A stretch of 64,000 bases of DNA, taken from contig NC_088678.1 in the NCBI RefSeq assembly GCF_950023065.1, positions 66,246,460-66,310,459 on the forward strand, written 5' to 3'. The notes under the pieces were generated by a model, which was not told where the DNA came from, searched no databases, and saw only the letters and a list, made by a program, of their open reading frames with translations. Both the position numbers and the translations under genes were made by a program. Origin of the DNA: Planococcus citri. Its lineage: Eukaryota; Arthropoda; Insecta; Hemiptera; Pseudococcidae. Positions 22,401-34,332 of the stretch are shown in pieces. The first letter of the stretch is position 1; each line of letters begins with the position of its first letter.

Positions 22401-25400
22401 GAAAAAGAAATCGAGAGAAAAATACCTATAAAATTACAAGTATTGATTTTAAAAATGGAAAAAGCAGCACTTTTGAGACAAATTCTGATAAACGTTAGGA
22501 CTTTTTGACAATTTTTTCAAAAACTGTACATTCTATCTATTTTGGCTAACACGAGATTTTATTAACCATTTCGGCATAAAATAGAATATTTTGGATAATT
22601 CATCAGCAAAAGGCCTTTGCCCACAATATTTCGTCAAAAAAGTGGAACTTGCAGACAATTTTGACAAAAAGCAGTAGTTTTGAAAATGTTGGCTAAAAGC
22701 AGAAGTCTTTTTTACGATACCTAGGCATGTAATTTATCTATTGATTTTGAAATAACTAAGAAAAAATTTAATTTTGACAATGATTTGGAAAAAAAACAGG
22801 ATTTTTTAAGGATAATTTTTGGAAAATCAAGAATTCTTTCCAATTTAAACAACAAGATTTTTTGAACATTTTGGCAAAAAGCAGGAGTCTTTTGGCAATT
22901 TTTACAAAGTTAAAAGTTTTTTTATAATTTTGACAAAAAGGGAACTTATATTTACGATTCTGACGCAAACGAGATTTTTTTTGACAATTTAGGCAAGAGC
23001 AGAACTTTGCTGACAATTCTGGCAAAAAACATAACACGGACTTCTTAGGATCATTTTGACAAAAGAAGGAAATTTTGAAATTTTGGCTATTAACAAAGTT
23101 TTTGGTCATTTCTGCAAAAAATATTAGGACTTTCTTGATAACGCCAAAAAAAGGTATTGACTTTTTTGGAAATTTTGACAAAAGTTGGGATTTTTAATAA
23201 TTTTTTTTTACAATTTTGGCGAAAATGAGACTTTTTTTACAATGATTCTGGCGATAAGATTTTTTGAACATTTTGGCATAAAACATGTGCTTTTTTGGCA
23301 ATTTTTACAAAAAGTCAAGATTTTTTGATAATTATGGCAAAAAATTGAAATTTTTGAAATTTTGGACAACAACAGGTTTTTTTGCTCATTTTTACAAAAA
23401 ATATTAGGATTTTGATAACATCATTCAGAAAAAAATGTATTTTCGACAATTATGATCAAAAACAGTGCTTTTTTGATAATTTCGACAGAAGTTAGAATTT
23501 TTTTATAATTTTTACAAAAATGTGACTTTTTTGATAATTTTGGCAAAAGCAGGAATATTTTTTTGCATTAGCGATTTTTCGCCCCATTGTAACGACATGA
23601 CCAACGTGACAATTATCACTTTATCAGATAGTGCACAGTGAGGTGCCATACCTCATCTCATGACTTTGCTGCAAAGATGTGATATGTGCGCGCGCTTAGC
23701 TCAGTAGATGAGCGTTTTGACAACCTTTTGAACACGTTTTCTAGGGTAAAATTTGAAGCTCAACATGTTTTGTTCTATACATTTTCCGCATATTTCGCAT
23801 AATTTTGCAAAAAAACGCGAAAACGCGTATTTTTCAGGGTTTTTTGCAAATATGAGCCTTTTGCAGACAAAATTTCAATTTCATGGATTAGTAGAAAGAA
23901 AGTACTAGTAGAAAGACACATTTTGGCGAAAACAGTTTTTGTGTAGTACCCTTCAGTCCGGAGCTGTGGCGCTTCAAAGTTCTCTTTTGTCAATTTTACC
24001 CCCACCACTACGATAAAAATTTTTGAAAAAAATCGTGTTGAAAGGCCCAGGCTTTCCCTACACATTCCGCGTGGTACCAGAATTTTATCCCCACCACTCA
24101 TGGATACCGAATTTTTCGCGCAAAAAACGCGTTTTTTGGCTATACTGGCCAAGGGGGGTGGGTTGGGGGGCGGAAATTCCGGTCGAAAATTTTTATTGGA
24201 GGTACCCAACAATAATCCATCATGATTTTCCAAATCTGAGAACAGGGCCATTTCACCTATCTTAACCGGGAATACCCTTTGTGAAAGGTTCTGAAGTTTT
24301 TCGTCAAAAAAATATTGTTTTGTTTTTGAAGAGAAGATGTAGTCTTGTCCAGAGAAATTGATAAAAATCTGTTATTTCCCTCATTTCAAAAAACTTCTAA
24401 AAACTAAAATTTTAGTATTTTTAATCGATCTGAAGCCTCTATAAAAAATGAATTTGGGCAGATGAAAATTGGTGTTTACTCAGTACCAACTGATGTCGTA
24501 GGTGTGCGTATCAAATTAGAAATTCTAAAGCTTAGCCTACCTAAATGAAATCTAGCCCAACACTTCAAAAAAAGTTTTTTTTCGCTCAGATTTTAAATAA
24601 AATATCGGTAAGGACTCCGATTTAGCAGGAAATGAAAAAATATGCTTTCGAGAAATCTATATTTATTCGAGAAAAAATTTTCAAGAATTTTATTAATGGA
24701 AAAAAATCTAACCTTATTTTTTGTAAACGAAAAAAGGCTCGTTTAAATCAAAAAAAAAAGTATAAATTTTTGAAAATGTATTTTAAAAATCTAAAATTTA
24801 AATAATTGAAAGTCTGTGATTTCGGTTTTTGGTTTCGAGAGGATTGAAACAAGCTCTTTCGAATAATTAAACCTCCACTGAAATGAGAAGCAGAGTAAAG
24901 TATCTTTTGAAGGATTCATGAGTGAAAATGAGCATCATTCCTCACATGATTGCTTATTTAAAAAAGAATATGTACCTACGTTTAAAAAAAAAAGGAGAGG
25001 AAAATGAACATAATTTCACGTGTTTTCCCAATAATTCAGATTAATTCTTTTTTTGGAGAAAGCTTCTGTATGATTTCTGGACAGTTTTGGGTGGCTTTAT
25101 GAACCATTCCGAGAAATGATTCTCTAATTGAAACAGGATTTCTAGTTTTTAATGAAAGATTTTTAAAAGTTTGAAAATTTCACATGATTTCCCATTCAGG
25201 GAAAATTTTTTGGCATCTTGGTATTTTTTTTAAATTCTAAAGATGTTCGTTTTTAGTACGAAAAATCCCTGAAAATATTAGATCTCCTACTCATAATCTT
25301 TTTTATTGAAAATTCTGAATTTTAACGTCAGAAATTTTCAAAATACTATAAGTAATCTGTTTTCAAGAAAAAGCTTTCAGTGGTCCACAAATGTTACTTA

Positions 25401-28082
25401 GATCTCCTGTGTACTAAAGCCTCAGAGTTGACATTTTTTGAAAAAATCGCCATTTTTAAATTTTTCTTTCGAGTTTGAAAAATGGAGCCAAGATGCCCCA
25501 AAATTCAAGAAAATGAGATGAAAATTCCGTTAGAAAATGAATCTTAATTTTTTGTGATAGAATTTCCCCGAATACAAATAATTTATCTTTTAAACGGAAA
25601 ACTCTTCAAGGTTTCCCAGACAATGTTGGCCCTCCAATAGAGCTCTTCTCCCCCCCCCCATCGAAAAAACTCAAAAAAATGAGATGAAAGTGTAGGTACC
25701 TATGTATTTTTTTCTAATTTTCAATTTCAGTGACAATTAACTTGCGAATAATTCATTTTCAAAAAGAAAACTCGCCATGGCACCTCAAAAAATGTTGGTC
25801 TTTTTGTCAGAGCCCCAATGTTTGAAAAATTGAAAGAATGAAAATGCAAGTAGAACTCAAAATCGATGAATATTTTTCAAAACTTTTCAATTTCTACGTC
25901 GCGTCGTAAAAATTGCTCTAAATCGAATCATGCCATTTCCCAGAATCTATCCCCTTCCTCTCCCATTAATCTTGGTCTCCTAGAACGAAGCCCTTCAAAA
26001 TAAAAAAAATGAAACTGGATAGAAACGATTCTCTGTGTTTTTTGATCGTTCGTTTTGAGATTTGAGAGGGAAGGGACATACTTTTAATCGGAAACCCCAA
26101 AAAATAACATATTCAATCTACAAAAATTTAATAAAAATCGGACAATCCCCCTTTCCCCACATTCCACCCAATCATCTCAAAATTGAAACAAGAAATCAGA
26201 ATACCAAAATTCAAATTAAGTTCAAAAAATTCAAACAACGCTCTTGAAAAAGAAAGCAATCCAAAATAAAAAATGACTTAATTCAAAAACGTCTAAAAAA
26301 AGTCCATTTTAATATATGTAATTTGAAACAGCATTCTGACTTGTTTAAAAATTTATTCAAAAAAAAAAAAATAATAGAATAAAACCATTCAAAATTGAAG
26401 TTGAAATAATAAAAATAAATTTAAGTAAAATTGACAGATTTTGCTCAAAATGAAGAGAAATTGCACTCCAAATTGTGAAAACTTCTCAAAATTGACTTGA
26501 AAGCAGGCCAAATACCAATAAATCATTCAAAATATGTAGCATTCAAAAAACAGAAGTTCTTTTTCATTTCATCTCTCAAATTTTATTTTGTTGAGAAACA
26601 ATTAATTTTTTTGAAATTTTCAAAACTACTAAAGGCGTGAAGGAAAATTTCACCTCGTGTTTTGTAAAAAAAAAAAAAAATTAATAAATAAGAAAAAAAA
26701 TTATTTTGAAGAAATTTTGCCTCAAGATCTAGATAATGAAAATGAAGATGAAAAAAAATTCTCAGCATTGAATAAAATAATCAATTCTCTTTACCTTTTG
26801 ATGACCCTACGATGCTAAGAATTGCAACAAATAACACGAGAGTAACCGAAACTGCCTAATTTGACCTTTAAAAAAATCACACATTAACCTATAGGTAACA
26901 CTGAAACATCAAATACAAAAAAAATCATGTTGAGATTGACTTCACAATTTTTTTACAGATGGTCATTCATCCGTACAGAATGATTTTCACTTCAGCAGCT
27001 GTCTGGGCCTTGCTAGTTGGTAAATTCATTCATGGCTGGATAACCTCTGTGTTAAATGTGTACTTTCCTATCTACGTGGAAGGTAATTAAACTTATTTTG
27101 AAATAAATTCCGACAAGAGGGCTTGAATTTTACCCAGTCCATTAAACTATAGGAAATGAAATTTGAAATAAAATTTAAAAACTTACAGATCTGACTCACA
27201 CGACCACCGATGAAGTAGGATTGATATCTTCCATTCCAACTGTGGTGTATATTTTCATGTTCCCTATAGCTGGAACCATGATGGATTATTGGAAAACGCA
27301 CAGCCATTTAACCATGACTCAGGTAGGTCATCTGTACGTACCTATAATAAAAAAACAAAGAATTCGACGAGCTTTTTAGTCAAAATTATCTCACTTTTTT
27401 TTTCAAATTTCCCATCACGTAATTCGTATTACTGATAAGTGATTATTATTGTATGTACCTATGTATTTTCAGATACACAAAATCATCATGAGCTTCACGT
27501 TGATAACTGCTGGTATTCTTTTCGTCGCAATCGCCATCATTTCAAACTTCACTGTATCCATGGTCATGTTCGTAATAATTCAAATCCTCATGTCATTTGT
27601 CATATTAATTCTAGAGTAAGTTACTTGTATTCATACCTATATCTATCTTCGAGCTCTTTCCAAACCTAAAAATATGAGCCAAAGTAAATTTTTTTTTCGT
27701 TTGAATTCGCAGACTAGTCACTGTAAATCTTGCCCCCAACGATACCAGCATAATAGCCGGACTGAGTACATTTTCAGCCGCCTTTAGTTCCATAATATCG
27801 CGAACAATAATCGGATTCATCATCACCGAACACGTAAGTCATCCTGGAAAAATGCTGAATTCCTTTTCTGCCTACAGAAATTCACATCGACTTGTTCTAT
27901 TTTTCTAGACCTTGCATGAATGGAACGATTGCTTCATTCTGACAGCTTTTGTGCTGATCAGTGGGGCGGTTATTTTTGTAAAATATGGTTCGAGTGAAGC
28001 TCAGCCTTGGTCTTTGGAGGTGTTTTCCGATGCAGGATACTCATCGTTTGATAGTCAAGAGACGAGAAAAGATTTCAGATGA
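19500..28082 (+). CDS. Gene C: complete SLC17-type MFS transporter with 6.3-kb intron 5
   Basis: Ten exons: 19500-19579, 19670-19862, 19972-20202, 20289-20463, 20566-20696, 26959-27082, 27189-27322, 27473-27615, 27713-27833, 27909-28082; 501 residues. The first exon (MKAAKNNEDD...) is unlike those of B or D-I; in genomic DNA it runs into TAG right at the splice site, and splicing at CGATA/GTAGTA restores the frame. TM1 has VRSNVNIAVVDM with the family Arg, followed by sequon LNIT; TM4 has RFISGLAE with the Glu. Exon 4 has STAEIFTRWIPQSERS; exon 9 LAPNDTSIIAGLST; exon 10 LHEWNDC and YGSSEAQPWS. It looks functional and may be the most ancestral-like copy. AATAAA at 28135-28140. Intron 5 contains the 3-kb inverted-repeat transposon, so automated gene finders may split this gene. 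Confidence 0.87.
21234..24280. mobile_element. 3.0-kb element with about 585-bp terminal inverted repeats
   Basis: Left arm 21234-21820 and right arm 23695-24280 are inverted copies, starting AAAGGGTATTCC(T/C)GGTTAA. They are very similar, so similar open frames of 157-158 codons appear in both arms. Those frames have no known domain and do not look like genes. The central part (about 22560-23580) is a degenerate run of TTTTGGCAAAAA-type units. No transposase is seen and I could not define a target duplication. A smaller relative lies at 56664-57480. Confidence 0.82.
22560..23580. repeat. Degenerate short-unit repeat inside the 3-kb element
   Basis: Repeated blocks of the form GACTTTTTTGACAATTTTGG followed by CAAAAA and an AGGA/AGAA stretch, roughly 40-60 bases apart, about twenty units, all on one strand. 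The same units are found in fold-back arrangement at 56880-57475. Confidence 0.65.
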
Positions 28083-28661
28083 TTTATTTACCTATACTTA
28101 TGTGCTTGTTTGTCGATTTGTTTTACGTGTTAAAAATAAACTCACATTTCCATCGTATTTTTAATATTGTTGATTCATTATATCTGAACTGGATTCAAAT
28201 ATTTTATATCATTTAATAATTTATTGGCACCCATCTAATTTTTGTCTGACGGGTTTCAAAGTCCAATTAAATTGATTCAATTTCGATAATTTTTCGAGGG
28301 AAAGGCAAATAGGTACCAAAAAATACCTTCGAACAACGACTAATCATAGCGATAAGAAATTTACCATCGTTAGAACTAGGTACCTACAGGTAATTTTCAC
28401 ATAAATGTTGATAACAGCTTGACACTTTTTTGATATCGTATCACATTCTACATTTAAAAAGCAAGTAAGTAGAAGTACTAGACACCTCGTACTTGTCTAA
28501 AACCTCAGTCATGTTGTTGGTAAGCAACAATGAACGGTGCAAATCTAAGCTTTACAAAGAAATACACGTGATTTTAGAACGTTTTACCACTTGAAAAGGA
28601 GGTCAAATCAACAAACTATGCCGACAAAATATCCATTCTGACACTCGCCAGGACAGAAAAA
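28083..28661. other. Intergenic C-D with likely gene D promoter
   Basis: 579 bp from the gene C stop to the gene D start. Contains the gene C poly(A) signal (28135-28140), then AT-rich DNA. No gene. Confidence 0.5.
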
Positions 28662-31600
28662 ATGAATCCGAAACCAAGCAATCAAAACCTACAGCTCGAA
28701 GCCCAGCAAGAAACATTATTGTAATAATTTCATCTAACGCTGTAATGCAAACAAATTCGAAAAATTTACCCAAGGTAACACTAATTTGAATTTATAATCA
28801 CCCACAGAAATACACCAATAACCGAACCAGTCCCATTATGGCACTCGAAACGATTTTTAGTAGCTTTGTTTATGGCTTTGTGCCATTTGAATACAGTCTT
28901 CAGTCGATTCAATATAAGTATAGCTATTGTAGAGATGACCTATCCCAAGATAATCGAAACAGAAAATTCAACTGTAACTCAAGTAGGTGTTCGGTTCACG
29001 GTTGGCATATTTCTTACCATCGAGCTTCATTCAATTGAAATCTATGGTTATATTTCAGCCCCCTGAATTCAGCTGGGACTCTGCAACGGTTGGTTCAACT
29101 CTGAGCATCTTCTATTACGGAGGATTTGTAGCATTTTTGGTCAGCTTCATGGTGAGCAGAATTGGAGGAGCGACTAGTTGTTCATTAACCATGATGGTGT
29201 CTGGGATTATAACCATATTGCATCCAATTAGCTTACAGCATAGTTTTTTCTTATTTTTGGTGTGTCGTTTTATTGTTGGAATCTCAGAGGTAAAAATTGA
29301 GTTCACTTTGTTCTAAGGTCACCTATTCAATTTATTAATAATTTTAAATCAGGGACTATAATAGGTAATTTTTTTGCGAACAGAGTTTATTGCTGATAAG
29401 CGTTTTAGAAATACATTCACAATGGACACCGCAAAACGAAAAATCCAAACTAATATCAATTTCAACCAGTGGCATCAACATAGGAGTAGCGATTGTACAC
29501 GGAGTCTGTGCTCTTTTAGCTCATACATGGGGTTGGAGGATGATATTTTACGTCACAGGTGAGCCTAATGTAAAATTGAAATAAACCAATATTCGTTTGA
29601 AACTCTTGAAAGTACGAGCTGTAAATTAATTTGAAATTTTCTTCTACCACAGGAAGTATATCGTTGATTACGTCATTACTTTGTTCAATTTTCATCAAAA
29701 ATCGACCTTCGGATGATAAACGGATATCAAAACAAGAACTAAGCTACATGCAAGAAAGAATTGCACTCAGTTCAAAGAAAGAAGTAAAATATTGCCTCTT
29801 TCCTTATACATATGTATTGTACCTAATTTTAGAACCCATCCTCAAGAGAGAGAGAGAGATACAAAAAGGACACAATTGTATACTCATCACACGCGATTTA
29901 AATAATATACCTACAGGTGATGCATCCTTACAGGGATATTATAACGTCATCAGCTGTTTGGGCCCTTCTGTCAGGCAAGTTCGCTGTAACATTTGGGGTG
30001 TCTTTCATCACCACTTTTCTTCCAATGTACATCAAAGGTAAAAAAAATGCATGACACATTTTTAACTATTTATATGCACATAAAGTTTCATCAACAGAGA
30101 ATATTTTCTTGCAACTGGCTATCAACCTACTCCCCCCCCCCCATCAACGAAAAGTGATATTTTTGAAGGAAGAAAAAATAATGTCTGGTAATTTTTTTGA
30201 AAAATTAATACCCGAGTACCCATTTTTATACCCACTAAATTTAGAAAAGGAAAGTACCCAATAACTTTGGTTTGGAAAATACTCTCAGTAACTTTTTTTT
30301 CAACAAGAAAATGTTGAAGAGTAGAGGCCACTGTCGTCGAAATTTCAAGAACAAAAGTTCATTTTCTTTTATAAAAAGAAAAAAAGACGTGGAAAATTCC
30401 ATGAAGAACCAGCTGAAATCACATTTCTGAAAACTTTTTTTTATAGATCTGTGAAATCATACCTACTAAACCAGTCTTTTCCAATTTCAGATACAACTCA
30501 AAGTGATATCAATAAAGTGGGATTAATTTCATCAACACCAAATGTCTTGAATATTTTCATGCTGCCAATTTGTGGAATATTATTGGATTATGGGAAGAGA
30601 ATAAATATTTCAGTGACTCTCGTAAGAACATACCCACTCACTTTCATGATTCGAGTTAACTATTTAAATTTTTAATACAAAATTTCAAAATAGAAAAGCA
30701 GTAGTAATGGAGGCAAATAAGAAAAAATAAAAACATTTTTGGCCACCCAAGCTTTTATGATGAAAAATTGTCAAGGGTGGTCCCCTGAATAATCCCTGAG
30801 AATTACCACCCCACAGACCCCTTGCTAATTTTTTTATGGGGGGTTGAACCCCCAAATTTTTGTGGGGATACTTACTAAGGATATTACATTACATCCTGAA
30901 AAATTTTCAAAATCGGTTCACATGGGGCTGAGAAAAGTGATATTGAAATTTCAGAAAAGGCGGGGTCCCCCAAAAAGGGGAGGTGGTGTGGTTCTGAAAT
31001 TTTTCACGCGGTAGTTTCTCAATGGTACCTACCTTCCATGCCAGTATCAATCCGAACATTCTCGGGGCCCATTTCACCCCTCTTAGGCGCCTATAACCTT
31101 TATGTATTTTTCAGGAAACCCCCCTTTCTTGAATGCTTCTAGCCCCACCCCCCTTGGAGGTAGGACAGTTGATATGTCACTAGATCGGGAATTTGACGTA
31201 GAACTCAAAAATAAAGCTATTTTTGACGTAAAGTCAACCCCCGAGGATAAAACTTCAAAAAACCCATTTTGGGGGGGTTCAACCCCCCATAAAAAAATTA
31301 GCAAGGGGTCTGTGGGGTGGTAATTCTCAGGGATTATTCAGGGGACCACCCTTGACAATTTTTCATCATAAAAGCTTGGGTGGCCAAAAATGTTTTTATT
31401 TTTGAAATACAATGATGCTAATTTGCCTCCATTATAGGTAGAGGTACGCAAGCAGGATTTATGAGAAGGCATTTTTCAAACTTTATACATGATTTCTTTG
31501 GTTGAAGAGAGGCGGAAAGGGGAGGCCAGAAATTCCGCTTTCTCGATTCGTTCAAACATATCACCCAGAGCTGGGATTTTTATGCTTTGAATATTTTTTC

Positions 31601-33841
31601 TATGGTCTAGAAAAAGTGCCTGTTCGATCAGATCTCGACGAATCATGAAATTTCCTGACGAATGAGCCCAATATCATTTTGCATATATCGGACCAAATTG
31701 CATACTTCAGCATATTTTTGGGAAAACTGGTTCATTTCTAAATATTTTTTTGCATAGGTAATTCCGAAAATTTTGCAAAAATTGAGATTTTAAAGACTTT
31801 TCTTGTTCAAAAAATTGCAACATTGCTAGAACTTCGTCAAGAAAATTGTTTCCTGAAATAATTTATGAATTTATAAAATAATGACTTGTTTTGCTTACTT
31901 CTTAAAAAGACAAATTTATATTTTTGATCACTGTGACATAGTTAGATAAGGTATTACTGTCTGAAGGAGAGAAGGATAAGAATATTTTCATATGCTATTG
32001 AGTCTTAGAATTATCACCTAAGGGAGTGAATAATTCTTCTATTTGCCTGGATAGCTCAAGACACTCTCTTCTATGTCACTCCGAATTTCTCTAAAAATTT
32101 CCAAAAATATTTTGGTGATACCAAGATAGTTTTCTATAGAAAATTCGAATTCCTGCATGTAAAAGAAAAATATAAAATTGGATTAAAGCTTTCTCCAGAC
32201 TTGAAATCTAAAAGTGTTCCTCAATAATACTCAAAATGAAAGTAATCGGTCATTTTTTCTCAAAATTTTCAAAAATCTCACAAAATGTCAAGAATTTATC
32301 ACAATTTCTAAAATGTTGAATGAAAAACATACTGTAAAATCAGATAAATTCTCAGTAAATATTGGAAATTGATCAAAGATTTTCTTACGTTTTTAAAAAT
32401 CTGTCAAAATGTTGGAAAATCATTTCTGAAAGTTTGACCTAGGTAATTCCAACACCTGACACATCGTTGATTTTTTTTCGAGCCCTTAAAAGTCAGATTT
32501 GACATCTCAAAGTTATTGCAATGTTACTTGTACCTATACTTCAGCCTCAGTTTCTTGGATCAATATTAAAAGTTCGCAGAAATTAAAATTGAAGAACGCT
32601 TAGGCATTGGGGGGGGGGGGGGTTGAAAATCCGAAATCCTCAAATATACATCAAGAGCGTTTTCCAACTGTTTACCTATCTCAAATGTAAACTTCTCAGG
32701 TCGATTTGGAAATGCTGAGGGAAGGGGCAGATCAAAACTCACGCTTCAGGCGTGGATCAAAAGTTAAAACCAATACTTTAAAAAAAGACACAGAAATTCG
32801 CCTTTTTTGCTGCAAGAAAAGAGACGAGAGTTAGAGTAGAACCCTGATTTTTGGGCACGCGTCAATTTTGAGCAAATTTTGTTGATATGGCACCGAGTAA
32901 GACGTTGGATTTTTTTTGGATAGGAGAGTGTAAGAGTAAAAAAAATCACACATGCTTGAATTTTCTCAATATGAAATTTGTGACAACCTGGAATGGATTT
33001 GGCACAAGGTTTCACCCAAAATTCCGGAGTGTTTTCGATCAATTTTTTTCCTTTAAAAATGAACTCGTTGAAAATTCAAATGTAAGACAATGCTCTTGAT
33101 TTACCCAACATTTTGACGTACCTACACTTTTCATCCTACCCAAGTATTTTTTTCCAGATGCACAAGATATTAATTGGAGGCTCGTTTATCCTTACCAGCA
33201 TTTTATTCGCGAGTTCAGCGACGATTTCCAATTTCATCGTATCAATTATTTGTTTTTTGCTGATCCAGACGTTGCTGTTCGTAATAAATTTGGTAAATCA
33301 GTACGTGTTCTATTCATATTTCATTTTTTTCCATCATTATTAGGTTGCATAAAGGTTCTACGAATAAAAATTCTATACTCTCGTATGATTTTTTTCCAAC
33401 AGGATTATCATCATTAGTATAGCACCAAATAGCAGTAGTATTGTAGCAGGACTTTGTACCGCTGTACTCGCAGTTAGCTGCATTTCAACACGCAGTTTGA
33501 CAACTTCTATGACCACAAATCACGTAATTACTTACCTATTTTCATGTTTATTAAAAATTGGGAAAGAAATTCATTTCAGAGTTCAGACTGTGAAATACTT
33601 AAGCAAAATTGAAATCATTTTTCAGACTTTGGAGGAATGGAATCGCTGTTTATTGGTGATGGGTGGTGTTTCGTTGTTTGGTGGTGTGCTTTTTATAGTA
33701 TGGGGATCAAGTGAAGCCCAACCGTGGTCGTTCGTATCACGTGCTGAGCAAGATGATCAGGGATGTCAGATCGATGAAAAAAATGGAAAAATGATACCTC
33801 ATTGTCTAGATCATAAGGTTAATGACTGTATTTCTCCATAA
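28662..33841 (+). CDS. Gene D: complete SLC17-type MFS transporter
   Basis: Ten exons: 28662-28720, 28808-28982, 29059-29289, 29384-29558, 29653-29783, 29917-30037, 30491-30621, 33158-33300, 33403-33523, 33626-33841; 500 residues. The start ATG follows AAAAA and opens an N-terminal exon shared with E-I (MNPKPSNQNLQLEAQQETLL). TM1: FSRFNISIAIVEM with the Arg; loop sequon ENST; TM2-3: FSWDSATVG, YYGG; TM4: RFIVGISE with the Glu; loop HSQWTPQNEKSK; then WGWRMIFYVTG and KNRPSDDKRISKQEL; TM10: IAPNSSSIVAGLCT; end: EEWNRC, WGSSEAQPWS. The C-terminal tail is longer than in E-I. AATAAA 33848-33853. Intron 7 (2.5 kb) has a TA-flanked MITE. Confidence 0.9.
30707..31432. mobile_element. TA-flanked MITE with about 150-bp TIRs in gene D intron 7
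   Basis: Ends ATGGAGGCAAAT and complement; the inverted repeat continues through CCACCCAAGCTTTTATGATG and CCCCACAGACCCCTTGC blocks. TA lies on both sides (30705-30706 and 31433-31434). The interior is GC-richer than its surroundings. No coding capacity. TA target suggests a Tc1/mariner-type MITE. Confidence 0.75.
31433..33157. other. Rest of gene D intron 7
   Basis: AT-rich, with a 14-base G run near 32608. I see no gene. The intron ends with TTTTTTTCCAG before exon 8 (MHKILIGGSF). Confidence 0.6.
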
Positions 33842-34332
33842 ATGACGAATAAATATTCAAACAATAACAATAATCATGAATTTGACTACCTAAATTTTTT
33901 CAACACTGAATATGGAATAACACGTGCTAAAATATGAAAGAAAAATATACCTATATATGTTTTCAAAAATACAAATACGAATAGGAACCTCAAAAAAAAA
34001 CTTCTTATTTTTCGACATACTGAAATGCAGAATTTTTGGCAGGTATGGGCCACCAAATAGGACAATTTTAACAATAAAATTACCCACAATAAAAAATTAA
34101 AGAATCATTTTCAGATAGATAACCGTGCATTCGTGATAAGGTAGGTATCATTTTCTAAAACAAGCACAAAAATTGTAATTACGTTTGCATGAAGATTATT
34201 ATACGTAAATCATGTGAACTTGCACTTGATAATGAAAAATATGATTTTTATGAATTAGAAACAAACATTAGGTAGCAAAATCGCATCAACTACGCGCAGA
34301 AAAATATTTGTTTCGTCGTTCGCTGCTTCAAA
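33842..34332. other. Intergenic D-E
   Basis: 491 bp, starting with the gene D 3' UTR. The whole stretch reappears, diverged, at 39314-39819 upstream of gene F, which shows that E and F arose by a duplication including this DNA. Confidence 0.7.
34113..34332 (+). promoter_or_regulatory. Putative gene E promoter / 5' UTR, conserved with F and G
   Basis: Blocks shared with the DNA upstream of F and G: GATAACCGTGCATTC, TTTTCTAAAACAAGCACAAA, TTACGTTTGC, TTGCACTTGATAATG followed by AAAAATATGATTTT, and TTTGTTTCGTCGTT just before the ATG. Weaker matches precede H and I. The start site itself is not identified. Confidence 0.45.

Larger units (their letters stand above)
20697..26958. other. Gene C intron 5 (6.3 kb)
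   Basis: Begins GTAATT and ends TTTTACAG. It holds the transposon at 21234-24280. The rest (20697-21233 and 24281-26958) is AT-rich with short homopolymers; I find no further gene or element in it. Confidence 0.8.

Noticed and set aside
22768..23181. 137-codon minus-strand frame rich in Phe, Lys and Cys
   Set aside because: It is the complement of the degenerate TTTTGGCAAAAA units; low complexity, no start context or homology.
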